DNA of 64,000 bases from Sipunculus nudus. Taxonomy: Eukaryota > Annelida > Sipuncula > Golfingiida > Sipunculidae. The stretch spans positions 41,665,676 to 41,729,675 of the forward strand of contig CM049311.1 of the NCBI GenBank assembly GCA_026874595.1. Direction: 5' to 3'. The first letter of the stretch is position 1, and each line of letters begins with the position of its first letter. This document shows, one piece after another, positions 48,004 through 59,577 of the stretch. Below the pieces are notes generated by a model. That model had not been told where the DNA came from, did not search any database, and was given only the letters and a program-made list of their open reading frames with translations. Made by a program: the position numbers and the translations under genes.

Positions 48004-51000
48004 TACAAAACGTTTTTTGACTGATGATGATACTGAGGCCAGTTTGTTTAATATTTTGCAAGAATAATCCCCTGAATAATTCTTATAATAATTGTCTTTT
48101 ATGGTTCCAAAGAATAACTTTGGCTGAATTATAAAGATTGAATTGAGTCATTTTACCAAATATGTTAGCTGTGTGAAGCAGATACATTTAGCCTAGCACC
48201 AGTTTATCAGCATCCATTACATCATGCCTCTAGACATTTAGATTTCAGGTTATCTATGGAAAATATTGACAAGAATGTTTTTAAAAGCTTTTAAAAAATG
48301 TAGATTTATGATATTACATATCATCTGTACACTAACTCATAATTTCTCAGGAATAGCAGGAGCTACCATCCCCAAATGTTATGCAATTATCTGTCACATA
48401 TCAAATGTTGATGGATTCATCTTATTTTTGTTATCTGCATTTACTAGATTTTACAAGGAAAAAGCTGAAAAAAACTTGTAAAAGTCTTCTTCTTGTAAAC
48501 AGTCCAGCCAAATTGTCCAAATTTTACAGAAATGATCCCAGAGGCGAGCCCTCTCAAGTTTGTTCAAATGGTTTGTGTTGGATAAATTTTAGCAGAGTTA
48601 CATAACAGGCCAAGATTGTGTACGTTTCTTGAATAGGTTGAGAAACTGCCAACTGTTTCAGATTTGGCAACAGATCAAGAGTTCATTCAGTTCAGCCAAA
48701 TATAGGTCAACAGTTCAGTCAGTGCAGCCAAGCACAAGGCATGTGATCACCTCATGGGCAGCATGTGATCATCTCATGGGTAGCATGTGATCACCTCATG
48801 AGTATCATGTGATCACCTCATGGGGGTCATGCCCCTCAGGGCTGCATGTGGAGCCAGTCTGTGAGCTTATGCAATGATGTGGCTACTATTTCAGATTTGG
48901 CAACAGGCCAAAGGTCAGCCTGGGTCTATTTATCGCTTCCGCAGACTGCCAACTGTATCAGATTAGGTAACAGGTCAAGATTTCAATCAGTGCAGCTAGG
49001 TACAGGTCAAAAGTTCACTCAGTCTAGCTAGTTCACTCAGTGCAGTAGCTGCATTCTATTTATAGCGTTGCCAGACTGCCCACTGTGTCAGATTATGCAA
49101 CAGGTCAAGAGTTAACTCAGTGCAGCCAGGTACAGGTCAAAAGTTCACTGTCTAGCCAGGTGCAGGTCGTGAGTTCATTTAGTGCAGTAGCCTGAGCTAG
49201 CAATTTGTCACAGTTCACTTGGGGCAACTGCCTTTCTCACCTAAGCCTGGTCAGCCCCATGCATCAGACTCAAGGTAAGTCTGATGTATTGGCCTGATAT
49301 ATTTGCCTGTCTGTGATGGCTTTCTTGTTCACAAGACAGGTGTCACCACCTACAATGACTTTTGCACAATGTATGTGCCTCCTTATTTCTACAGAGGAAT
49401 TTGATATAATCAGCCTGAAATTGGGCATATTTATACATATCGAATAGCTTTGTCATATACAAGACTGGTGGTGCCACCTACAATAATTTTTGCACAGTGT
49501 TTCCCTGCTTATATCTCAGGAGGGGTTTGATATATCAGTCTGAAATTGGGCATATGTATATATCTCTGATAGCTTTGTTGTATACAAAACTGGTGGTGCC
49601 AGCTACAATCATTTTTGTGTTGTGTGCACCCATACGAGAATTTCAGCAGTGATGTTTGTGTAATTGTTTCATATTCAAAATGTTTAGTATTTGCATTGTT
49701 CATATACATGAAAAGTAATGGTCCAGTATTGAAGAATTATACCTGGTGTATTTTCCAGTGCACAGGTTCGCATTAGGCCTGTAGGCCTTGTTTCATGTAA
49801 GTACAATTGATTTAATTTTCACAGCATATAAACATAAATATTTAATTTGTTTAAATCTGAAATTTGAAAATAAAAGCTTGAAAATTAAGCTAGTTATTGA
49901 TTTTTTTCTTGAGGCTCTATTGTAATCATTTGCTTTGATTACAGATGCAGGGTCCCACTCCATGTCACTGGAAGTCAGCAATGGCAGTGTTTCTGATTTG
50001 TTACAGTCACTGGGGGAGATCCCCTGCTGTGACAGGTGTACAGTTATTCTCATATCACCACCCAAATAATCCCCCCCCCCCCCCCGCAAACCCAACCCAC
50101 CAAGTGTAATGCAGTAATTGTTATTGTTTTCACTGTATCTCCTTAATTGTAATGCTGTTTCCACTCCAGTATACAAAAACTTTCCTTGAAAAAGTATTTC
50201 AAGGTGTAATCCAGTAGATGCAATGTTGTGTAATGTAGCATTTTTAAAGAAATCAATTTTCTTTTAAATGATTTTAACAAATATAATTGAACCCATCAGT
50301 ATGCTTAAATTTATATAAAATATGAAGCACATTATTGATAAATAAAGATACAATTAAAAATTGAGAATTCTAAATCAAGTATTATTTTTAGATATTTATT
50401 GTTTTACAGATTTAAAAGATATATTTTTGTGGTAAAAAATAAATAAACATTTGTATGCATGATGTGGTGTTATCTGACAAGATTGAGATTTATGATGATG
50501 CAATTGAGAATTATGAATCAACTTTTATATTCAGATATATATGTTATATTGGAAATGTATAGAAATATAATCTTAAATTAAAAAAAAAAATGGATGTGAT
50601 AAAATAAATGAAGATTTAATACAAACATTTGTTCATTATTTTCTTGTCTCAGCAGAATTTGAGATCAGGCTTTGTTTGCCCTGTTTTATGTGGTTAATTA
50701 GTTATATTTCAACTGTATACATTTCATAAAAAATACATATATATTTAATAATATATATTATACAAAAAAATAGATTCAATTGAACAAATGTGTAAACTAC
50801 TGAAATGTCAGCAGTTAATAAAAAAGCCAACTAATGATCATGGTAATAGTACAGATCATTTGTTCACAAACTGCTCACATGCTTCAGTTTCAATATTAGG
50901 AAACACATGGTCAGGTCACAAAATATTATTTGCAACAGTTTCTTGCTCATCAGTACAAACCAATCATATAAACCAACCATGGCCTTTATTGCCTCTTCCT

Positions 51001-51084
51001 CTTACACTTAATCTCCATTTGATATTATTTTAGATTTTACCTTCAAGGTCAACTTCAGCTGAGCACAGTGACCCATGGGTCCCT

Positions 51085-52424
51085 TTTTTTCTAATTGTAA
51101 GGCTGTTTCCGATCCAATGTACATGGCATATTCATCCATACATTTCCTATGTACATACCAAAAATTAGGTCAGTATTGTATAATTTGGTGAAGTTTTGGG
51201 CCTGAACATAATGTACCTTTTAAAAAATCAGGAAATATATTTATTCACTTAACATAAAAATTGTTTTTTTTTTCAGGGATATAACTTCATTTAATCAATG
51301 TTGAGATTCAATTGTATCCCAAAAATTAGATATGAATATTACAAATTTTATAATTTATTTGCATAAATATATAATCAGTATCTAAAAGTTTGCCCAAATT
51401 TGGCCATGGCACATTTTTTCCCTGTAAGCACTGTTGGTTTATAATTTTCATATCATCCACACGTAAGGATTTCAGCTTCTAAATTCTGAAATTTGAAAGG
51501 AATTGACCAAACACTGTAGCTTTTATTAAAGATTTAATTAGACCATGTCATAACAAGCCATACTGAAACCTCTTGTTGACCTTTCAGGCCAGTTATGCAT
51601 GCTTAAAGTGAGGCATACTCTGCAGCCAGCCAGCTCTTGGGTGGCTTCAGCTGGATCTAACTGTCCAACCCCCCTCCTACAGTAGTTGTTTTGGCCAACA
51701 ACATAACAATAAACAATAATTTTTAAAAAAATATTGGTTTATAATAACAACTTTAAGAAAAATTAATGAAAAAGGAATTTCATAGTTAATGAGTAATAGG
51801 GAATTACCTTGCATTTATTGATGTTTTATGGATCTTCCATGGATGGTCAAAATGTATTCCAAATGACACCAGCAGTCAACATACAGTATTTTTCATTTCA
51901 ATTATAAAAATAAAAAATAAATAATTAACTAAAATTGTTAACTATTAAGGATTATATGAAGCAAATTAATGATAGACAAGGATGCAGTTGATTATATTAA
52001 ATTAATCTAAATTTCCAGGTCTTTTCCAGCTGTTACATTTGTTGGTTTATATTTATTACAAAATTAAAATATAAATTGAAATATGTAAAAACTTTTAAAA
52101 TTACTCAGACAAGTGCTCATTTAAGATGTCAATATGTTTGACTGATGACATTAAGACTCATGGCTGTATCAGCTGTTGCATGATACTAGGTTAATAATCA
52201 AAATTTATAGTACATATCCCTTCATTTCAGTTTATAAAATTAAACATGCCCAACTCCAGTTTGCTCCTTGTAAATATATTGGGTGTTTTGATTATTTGGC
52301 TATTTTTAACACATGTATTAGTTTCATAGCTGAGATTACTTGTTTTTTTTCTGATACATGTTTTAAAAAAAATTAAAATATTCAAAAATCAGATCTTAGA
52401 CAAGTTCTCATTATCATGTCTATA
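51085..52424 (+). mobile_element. Family A fragment A11
   Basis: Begins inside the core ('ggctgtttccgatccaatgt', then 'acataccaaaaattaggtca') and runs through the A1-like 3' half to about 52424, parallel to 6465-9088. It gives the empty sites for F1 (51715-51740) and for E1 (52250-52280). No terminal hairpin is found at either end. Confidence 0.65.
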
Positions 52425-52708
52425 ATCTATATATTAATAGCGTAAGGGGATATTTGTAATTTTCCGTATCTCCTCTGATACCACCGTACGGGTTGTCGTG
52501 ATTTTCAACATACATTTGCTCCGGGTTTGTCCGAAGAGATTCCAAATTTTTTTTATTTGCAATATTTGCATATTATGTGCCTCTTTTCTTTGTGTCTTCA
52601 GGCCTGAGTATGTGTTGCCGGACAGTGTTTTACTCCGGGGGTTCTATCTGGGGTTTTAGTACATTTTGCGGTCATCGGCCAGAAATAATCCCCATCCGCG
52701 ATTCCTAA
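52425..52708. other. Unclassified fragment between A11 and E9
   Basis: The sequence changes abruptly to a more GC-rich stretch ('gataccaccgtacgggttgt', 'ggtcatcggccagaaataat') that matches nothing else in the window. It has no long open frame. It may be a fragment of another transposon or of the ancestral intron. Confidence 0.4.
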
Positions 52709-54634
52709 TGAGAATAGATTGAGTTTGTTGATTTTTGGTTGAGTCGTGAAAAGCTTAAGTTGGCCTTATGGCCATTATTATATCTATTTCAAACTGAGGA
52801 CTGCAATAGTGTTCTTCTACAAAATTATTGTTTCAATTATAACTTCTGTAACATTGCACAAAAATTATTCTTAGGTGGCCTTTGTTTAAGTTTACTTTAA
52901 TGATTTTTGGAGGAATTATTGGACCTTTAACAATGAATGGACTGCATCTTTTATTATTCTAGAAATTTTGATAAAAAGTTTATGAATATGTCAGCTTTAA
53001 AAAAAAGCATTATAGCCAAAGTCTTTCAGTAAGTGTAAACAGATTTACCAACAGGCCAAGATTGTGTCTGTATCTTTGAATAGGTTGAAAAACTGCTAAC
53101 TGTTTCAGATTTGGCAACAGATCAAGAGTTCATTCAGTGCAGCTAGATATAGGTCAAGAGTTCAATCAGTGCAGCCAAGCACAAGGCATGTGATCTCCTC
53201 AAGGGTGACGTGAACACCTCATGGGCACCATGTGATCACCTCATAGATAGCATGATGATCGCCTCATGATTATCTTATGATCACCTCATGTGTGTCATGC
53301 CCCTAAGGGCTGCATGTGGAGCGAATTTGTGAGCTTAAGCAATGGTGTGGGTACTTTTTCAGATTTGGCAACACGCCAAAGGTCAGTCTGGATCTATTTA
53401 TAGCTTTGACAGACTGCCAACTGTATCAGATTAGGCAACAGGTCAAGAGTTCACCCAGTGCAGCCAGGTATAGGTCAGGAGTTCACTCAATGCAGAAGCT
53501 GCATTCCATTTATAGCGTTGGCAGACTGCCCACTGTGTCAGATTATGCAACAGGTCAAGAGTTCACTCAGTGCAGCCAGGTACAGGTCAAAAGTTCACTG
53601 TCTAGCCAGGTGCAGGTCAAGAGTTCACTCAGTGCAGTAGCTTGAGGCAGCAATTTGTCACAGTTCACTTGGGGGCCTCATCAGCCTAGTGCATCAAACT
53701 CTAGGAAAGTTTGATGTATTGGCCTGATATATTGACCTGTCTGTGCGTCTTTGATGGTATTCACATTTACAAGACAGGTGGTGCCACCTACATTGACTTT
53801 TGCAGTGGATGCACCTGCGTATTTTTACATGAGGGGTTTGACATATCAGTCTGACATTGGGCATATGTATATCTCTTCCTCGTATACAATCATTGGATCT
53901 GCCAATACAGGGTTTTGCGGATACTATGTTTTCAGTCGGATGCTGCTGCCGCAACCCCTACCGCTGCATAGGTTTCCGGAAAACTCCTCCGTAACCACTG
54001 GGCAGAATTTTTTAAAATTCATAATTATGATCGGGTCACATGTGAACTGCTGCGCCCTCATTTTTGGTTGACCTCTGACCTTTCCCCTCTGCCAAGCGTT
54101 CATTTGTGCGTATTTCCGCACATAAACCCACATATCTCGGGAACCGTTTGACCGATCAGGCTAAAAATTTTGCACAAATGTAGCCCTTGGATAGCTTTAT
54201 AACATACACTAAAAATGGTGGCGCCTCTTGCAACCATTTTTGCACAGCGTCCATCTGTTCATCTGCCTTGGGATAAAATCACTCTGTGATATCTCTGCAT
54301 TGGTTGGACTTATCCACCTGAAATTTTGCATGTGTATACATCCTGGACAGCTTTCTTGATTTATGACAGGTTGTGCACCTACATTCATGTTTAAGCTGCA
54401 GACATCCAAGCTCATATTTCGGGAACCGTTTGACCAGTTGGGCCAAAATTTTGCATGTGTATAGATCTCCCATAGCTCTTTATCATACGCAAAACTGGTG
54501 GTGCCACCTGCAACCATTTTTGCACAGCGGCCATCTGTTCATCTGCCTTGGGATAAAATCACTCATATCTCGGCAGTGGTTTGACTTATCCACCTGAAAT
54601 TTTGCAGGTTTATTCATCCTTGACAGCTTTTTTT

Positions 54635-55620
54635 GCTCAGCTGACTTTCAGTCATGCTGGGCTATAGCGATGGGTCTTTGTCCGTCTTCCTTCCGTCTGT
54701 CCGTCCAGCCATCCGGCCGGCTGTCCGTCAGTTAGCAGGGCACAAATCGTAACCGTAGGGGCTAGGGCCATGAACCCTATGCAGTCTTAGAGGTTCTAAA
54801 AAGATCTCCTTGCAAACCTGAAATTAGGTCACTGCGACCTATATTCTCGAAGTTATGGGGTGTGTTTGCACCCCCCAGAAATAATTCTTTTAGCAAAAAT
54901 TTTCATCCCAATCCTTCCATCTTTCACATACAGCTCACCTACCAACAGGGGAAGAACCATAATTATTTTGAGGTCACAAGGTCAAAGGTCAAGGTCACAG
55001 AACCAACTTCATTGAAAAGCCGGTGCATGCATTTTAAGCCAAACCTTTCATCCCAATTCTTTGACCTTTCACATATAGCTCACCTACTAAGTGGGAGAAG
55101 AATCCTTTAGATGTTGAGGTCACAAGGTCAAAGGTCAGGGTCACAGGATCCACTTCTTTGGAAAGGTTATGGACACATTTCAAGCTAGACCTTTCATTCC
55201 AAACCTTTCAGCACTGATATCGCTTTTCTGCCAACAGGGGAAAAGACCTGTTGATTTTTAGGTCAAAGGTCAAGTTCACAGCACCCTCTTGCGTGGAGTC
55301 ATTTTCAGGCAAATTTTTCAATCTATACTTTCCATCTGTCATATATGGCTTACCTACAAATAGGGGAAGAAGCCTATTGATGTTGAGTTCAAAAGGTCAA
55401 AGGTCAAGGTCACAATATTGTTCTAAATGCTTGTGAACATATTTCAAGTGAAACTGTTCAACCCAAACCTTCAGTCTTTCACATGTGCCACATCTATGCA
55501 TCACTGAATGTGATTCAAACTTCATATTTATGGGTCTTTTTGCATGAAGAAATAACTTATTGATTTTGAGGTCAGCTGGTCAGGAGGTTAAAGCTTGCAG
55601 GTCTAAGTTATTCACTCATT
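54635..55620 (+). mobile_element. Hybrid element B3 with DR1-bearing units
   Basis: A-type 5' end (GCTCAGCTGACTTTCAGTC) and TCCG tract, then a family C-like part with a near-ERE AGGTCACTGCGACCT at 54826-54840. G-like units of about 140 bp follow, with perfect AGGTCAAAGGTCA at 54979, 55125, 55260 and 55394. No 3' terminus is visible; the similarity fades after about 55600. Confidence 0.65.
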
Positions 55621-56141
55621 GGTTGCCAAGTAATTACACCTGGCCAGATGTAAGTGGTTAGTAGTTACCCATCATTTAGAAAGAATCCAGTTGATATGTG
55701 GGCAAAAGGCCAAGATCATAGGTCAGGGATGTTCACAATGACTTATTTTGGAGACTATCTCTATTTTTCTTGTACATATAACCATTGGTTATGGTACATC
55801 TCACTGTGTGGCTGTGATTGTGAGTGATGCTTGTGACATATGACTCTTTTTTGTATCAGCCTGTTAAGTGATACGGCTGAGTGATAAATACCTCGTTACT
55901 GCATAACAAAACACTGTTGTTGGAATACTTCAGCCAGGAATAAACACTATGAGAGTGTAGTATTAAGGTTTAGCCACTGATTTATAAGATGATGGGAACA
56001 TTTTGCAGTTTATTTTATGGAATCATAGCAATAAACTTAGTTTCCTAGATATCTGAATATTTTTATATAAATCACCACATATAAAAGCAAGTGTTTGTTC
56101 TCATAATATGTGGATGTGTACTTGATTTAGGATGGCTTTTT
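55621..56141. other. AT-rich sequence without recognised features
   Basis: I see no element ends, exon or tandem array. It may be the diverged remainder of B3 or ancestral intron. Confidence 0.45.
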
Positions 56142-56620
56142 ATGCCCCCGCCACAAAGTGGCCGGGGCATATAGTTTTACCCATGTCCGTCATTCCGTCC
56201 TTCTGTCCTTCCGTCCTTCCGAAATCAAACAGTTGTACAGACTTTTTTTCGCAATGCCTGCAGATATTGGCCTGATTTTGTTTTGGCAGATAATGACCAG
56301 TTACAGATCGAGTTCGCGTTTCATCCCGGTTGACCTACTTTTGACCATTTTACGGCTCCTAAACTTAGAAAATTTCATGAAAAATAGAAGTTTTCATGAC
56401 AAATACACATGTACAGACTTTTTTCGCAATGCCTGCAGATATTGGCCTGATTTTTGGTGTGTGGGCAGATAATGACCAGTTACAGATTGAGTTCGCGTTT
56501 CATCCCAGGTGACCTACTTTTGACCGTTTTACGCCTCCTTAACTTAGAAAATTTCATGAAAAATAGAAATTTTCATGACAAATACACATGTACGGACTTT
56601 TTTTCGCAATGCCTGCAGAT

Positions 56621-57284
56621 GGGCTCATGGGCTATTGTCGTCACCCAAGCTGTCCGTCTATCTGTCCGTCCATCTGTCTGTCGGGTGTCGGTCCGTCTGT
56701 CCGTTCCGCACCTGTTAACTTTTACCTTGTGAGCGGGATATCTCTAAAAGGATTCCCTGTTGGAATTTATTTCATCAGTGAAGATGTATATCGATAAAAT
56801 CTCGGTCAAGTTCGAAGATGGGTGACCTTGACCCATTTTTCTACATTTTAGAGCTGATTATAAAAAAACACTCAAAAGCTTATATCTCAGGAACCATTGT
56901 GTGGATTTTCACAAAACTTACTATGATCTTTGGGACTGATGGTCTGTACGTGCTGCACAATTTTGGTGGCGTCACCTGCAATTTCTGATTTTTTCATGAA
57001 ATTTTATCGATTTTTCAGTTTTGGCCTTTTGTGCAGGATATCTCCAAAGGTATTCAACTAAGGAACTTAATTACTTCAGTGCTTTTGCATTATATTTACA
57101 AAATCTTGGTCAAGTTCAAAGATGGCTGGTCTTGACCTACTTTTCAAGGTCTCAGAGCTTAGTATAAAAAAAAACTTAGGGGGATATTTCTCAGGAAGCA
57201 CTTGGTAGATTGTTATAAAACATGGTACATTCCGAGCTCCAATTTAAATTTATAACTGATTATCAGCTTTTGCTAATATTCTAG
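56621..57284 (+). mobile_element. Family H element H1, 5' end damaged
   Basis: Starts within 'gggctcatgggctattgtcg', followed by 'cacccaagctgtccgtctat', a TCCG/TCTG tract and two related units with 'gcgggatatctctaaaagga' and 'tgcaggatatctccaaaggt'. It contains TGACCTTGACCC and GGTGGCGTCACC. It ends 'cagcttttgctaatattctag' at 57284. The surrounding D core resumes with 'tttcgcaatgcaatgc'. Confidence 0.72.
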
Positions 57285-58007
57285 TTTCGCAATGCAATGC
57301 TTACAGATACTGGCCCAATGTTTGGTCTGTGGGCGCATAATGACCACTTACAGATCAAGTTTGCGTTTCGTCCCAGTTTACCTATTTTTGACCATATGAC
57401 AGATCCTGAACATAGAAAATTTCATGAAAGACAGAAATTTTTATGAAAAATGCACATGTATGGACTTTTTTTCACAATGCCTGCAGATATTGGCCTGATT
57501 TTTGGTGTGTGGGCAGATAATGACCAGTTACAGATCAATTCGCGTTTCCTCCCGGTTGACCTACTTTTGACCATTTACGGCTCCTTAACGTAGAAAATTT
57601 CATAAAAAATATAAATTTTCATGACAAATACACATGTACGAACTTTTTTTCGCAATGCCTGCAGATATTGGCCTGATTTTTGGTTTATATGCAGATAATG
57701 ACTAGTTACAGATCAAGTTCGCGTTTTGTTCCAGTTGACCTACTTTTGACCGTTTTACGGCTCCTAAACAGAAATTTTCATAAAAAATATAAATTTTCAT
57801 GACAAATACACATGTACAGACTTTTTTTTGCAATGCCTGCAGATTTTGGCCTGATTTTTGGTGTGTGGACAGGTAATGACCAGTTACAGATCGAGTTCGC
57901 GTTTCGTCCCGGTTGACCTACTTTTGATTGTTTTACGGCTCCTAAACATAGAAAATTTCATGAAAAATATAAATTTTCATGACAAATGTACATGCACAGC
58001 CGTTTTT

Positions 58008-58684
58008 AGCCCTCAGCTAAAAGGCTGATGGGCTATTGTCACCCAAGCTGTCCGTCTATCCATACGTTCATCTTTCTGTCGGGTGTCCGTCCATCCGTCC
58101 GTTCCGCATCTGTTAACTTTGACCTTGTGAGCGGGATATCTCTAAAAGGATTCCCTGTTGGAATTTTATTTCATCAGTGAAGATGTATATCGATAAAATC
58201 TCGGACAAGTTCGAAGATGGGTGACCTTGACCCATTTTTCTACATTTTAGAGCTGATTATAAAAAAACACTCAAAAGCTTATATCTCAGGAACCATTGTG
58301 TGGATTTTCACAAAACTTACTATGATCTTTGGGACTGATGGTCTGTACGTGCTGCACAATTTTGGTGGCGTCACCTGCAATTTTTGATTTTTTCATGAAA
58401 TTTTATCGGATTTTTCAATTTTGGCCTTTTGTGCAGGATATCTCCAAAGGTATTCAACTAAGGAACTTCATTAATTCAGTGCTTTTGCATTATATTTACA
58501 AAATCTTGGTCAAGTTCAAAGATGGGTGGTCTTGACCTACTTTTCAAGGTCACAGAGCGTAGTATAAAAAAAAACTTAGGGGGATATTTCTCAGGAAGCA
58601 CTTGGTAGATTGTTATAAAACATGGTACATTCCGAGCTCCAATTTAAATTTATAACTGATTATCAGCTTTTGCTAATATTCTAG
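58008..58684 (+). mobile_element. Family H element H2, full length (0.68 kb)
   Basis: 5' hairpin AGCCCTCAGC (58008) with GCTGATGGGCT (58023-58033), a TCCG/TCTG tract, two related core units and the same end, CTAG, at 58681-58684. It interrupts a D core in the T run between 'acagccgttttt' and 'tttcgcaatg', without target duplication. H1 and H2 with 195 bp of following D core are near-identical at a spacing of 1,400 bp. Confidence 0.75.
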
Positions 58685-59067
58685 TTTCGCAATGCAATGC
58701 TTACAGATACTGGCCCAATGTTTGGTCTGTGGGCGCATAATGACCACTTACAGATCAAGTTTGCGTTTCGTCCCAGTTTACCTATTTTTGACCATATGAC
58801 AGATCCTGAACATAGAAAATTTCATGAAAGACAGAAATTTTTATGAAAAATGCACATGTATGGACTTTTTTTCACAATGCCTGCATACTGGCCTGATTTT
58901 GGTGTGTTGCTTGATAATGACCCGTTACAGATCAAGTTTGCATTTTGCCCTTCTTGACCTACTTTTGACCATACAACACCCCCTGAACTAAAAAAAATTT
59001 ACAAAATTTAACAAATGTTTCTAATTTGCCCCAGGCGGGGGCATTCGTGTCGTTCCGACACATCTAG

Positions 59068-59406
59068 TTTTTTATTACAAGACCTTTAGTCATGCTTTCT
59101 GCATTTCTTTTCTTTCAGGTTTTGCAGTTTACCTACCCTGCTGATCCCATTGAAAAGCAGTGTGATAATAAAAAATATTGGACTTACACTTTTTTCATTT
59201 GCATATCTATAAATCTAATATGCCTTAAAATGCCTTTTGAATTGTTTTGGACATTCATTACTGTAACATCCTTTGGAGAATTTGCTACAAGTTTTGTCTC
59301 TTATTTGAGGATGTGTGATGTCAAATGTCAGACTTGTCAGAAATCCATTATGTCTGCCAGTAAGCCACCTTAGAAATCCTTATGTCAGTGCAGTTTCAGT
59401 GATTTT
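59068..59406. other. Non-repetitive fragment after D3
   Basis: AT-rich sequence with a good-looking polypyrimidine-AG ('cttttctttcag', ending 59119) and a 93-codon open frame. The encoded peptide has no similarity to parvin or any family I recognise, so I do not call an exon. Confidence 0.45.
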
Positions 59407-59577
59407 TAGCTAAGCTGACTTTTAGTCTTTGTGCTATAGCGATGGGTCTTTGTCCGTCGTCCTTCCGTCTCTCCGTCCAGCCAGCCGTCCGGCCGTTAGC
59501 AGGGCACAAATTGTAACTGTAAGAGCTAGATACATGAACCCTATGCAGTCTTAGAGGTTCTAAAAAGATCTCCTTGT
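59407..59577 (+). mobile_element. B-type 5' fragment B4
   Basis: AGCTAAGCTGACTTTTAGTC, a TCCG tract and 'ccctatgcagtcttagaggt' match the first 170 bp of B3 (54635-54812). It stops at 'aaaagatctccttg', where F core resumes. It looks like a duplicated or recombined copy of the B3 5' end. Confidence 0.65.

Larger units (their letters stand above)
44675..49790 (+). mobile_element. Family E element E8, interrupted by a TA transposon
   Basis: Starts GCGAATCTGTGAGCTTATGC at 44675 and ends CACAGGTTCGC (49761-49771), AGGCCTGTAGGCCT and TTG at 49790. It holds the TA transposon at 45951-48003. Between about 45270 and 45870 one core segment ('agtttgttcaaatggtctca' to 'ggccaaattcttaaat') is present three to four times in tandem with a period near 190 bp, more than in E4 or E6. 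It also keeps the intact site 'caatcatttttgtgttg' that is filled in E5, E6 and E9. Confidence 0.75.
43894..51084 (+). mobile_element. Family A element A10, interrupted by E7/E8
   Basis: The 5' hairpin (43894), a short TCCG tract and one core copy run to 44483, where E7 begins after 'ggcacgttttt'. A10 resumes after 49790 ('catgtaagtacaattgattt') with an A3-like 3' half containing a 15-base C tract. It ends TCAGCTGAGCAC, GACCCATGGGTC and CCTT near 51084. A12 (62125-62160) reads across the junction uninterrupted. The pieces 49795-51084 and 62150-63434 are close copies. Confidence 0.75.
56142..59067 (+). mobile_element. Family D element D3 (2.9 kb), containing H1 and H2
   Basis: The 5' hairpin ATGCCCCCGCCAC / GTGGCCGGGGCAT starts at 56142 and is followed by a TCCG/TTCC tract. 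Core units of 170-180 bp run on either side of H1 and H2. The 3' end has GGCGGGGGCAT, a perfect 6-bp stem GTGTCG-TTC-CGACAC (59048-59062) and CTAG at 59064-59067. This is the clearest family D terminal stem in the window. Confidence 0.8.

Noticed and set aside
59092-59373. Possible third exon: pyrimidine tract, CAG at 59117-59119 and a 93-codon open frame
   Set aside because: The peptide shows none of the motifs expected after CH1 of parvin (KREG-like start, ERDAFDTLF-like block), becomes hydrophobic and low in conserved character, and has no good donor that would keep a short exon.
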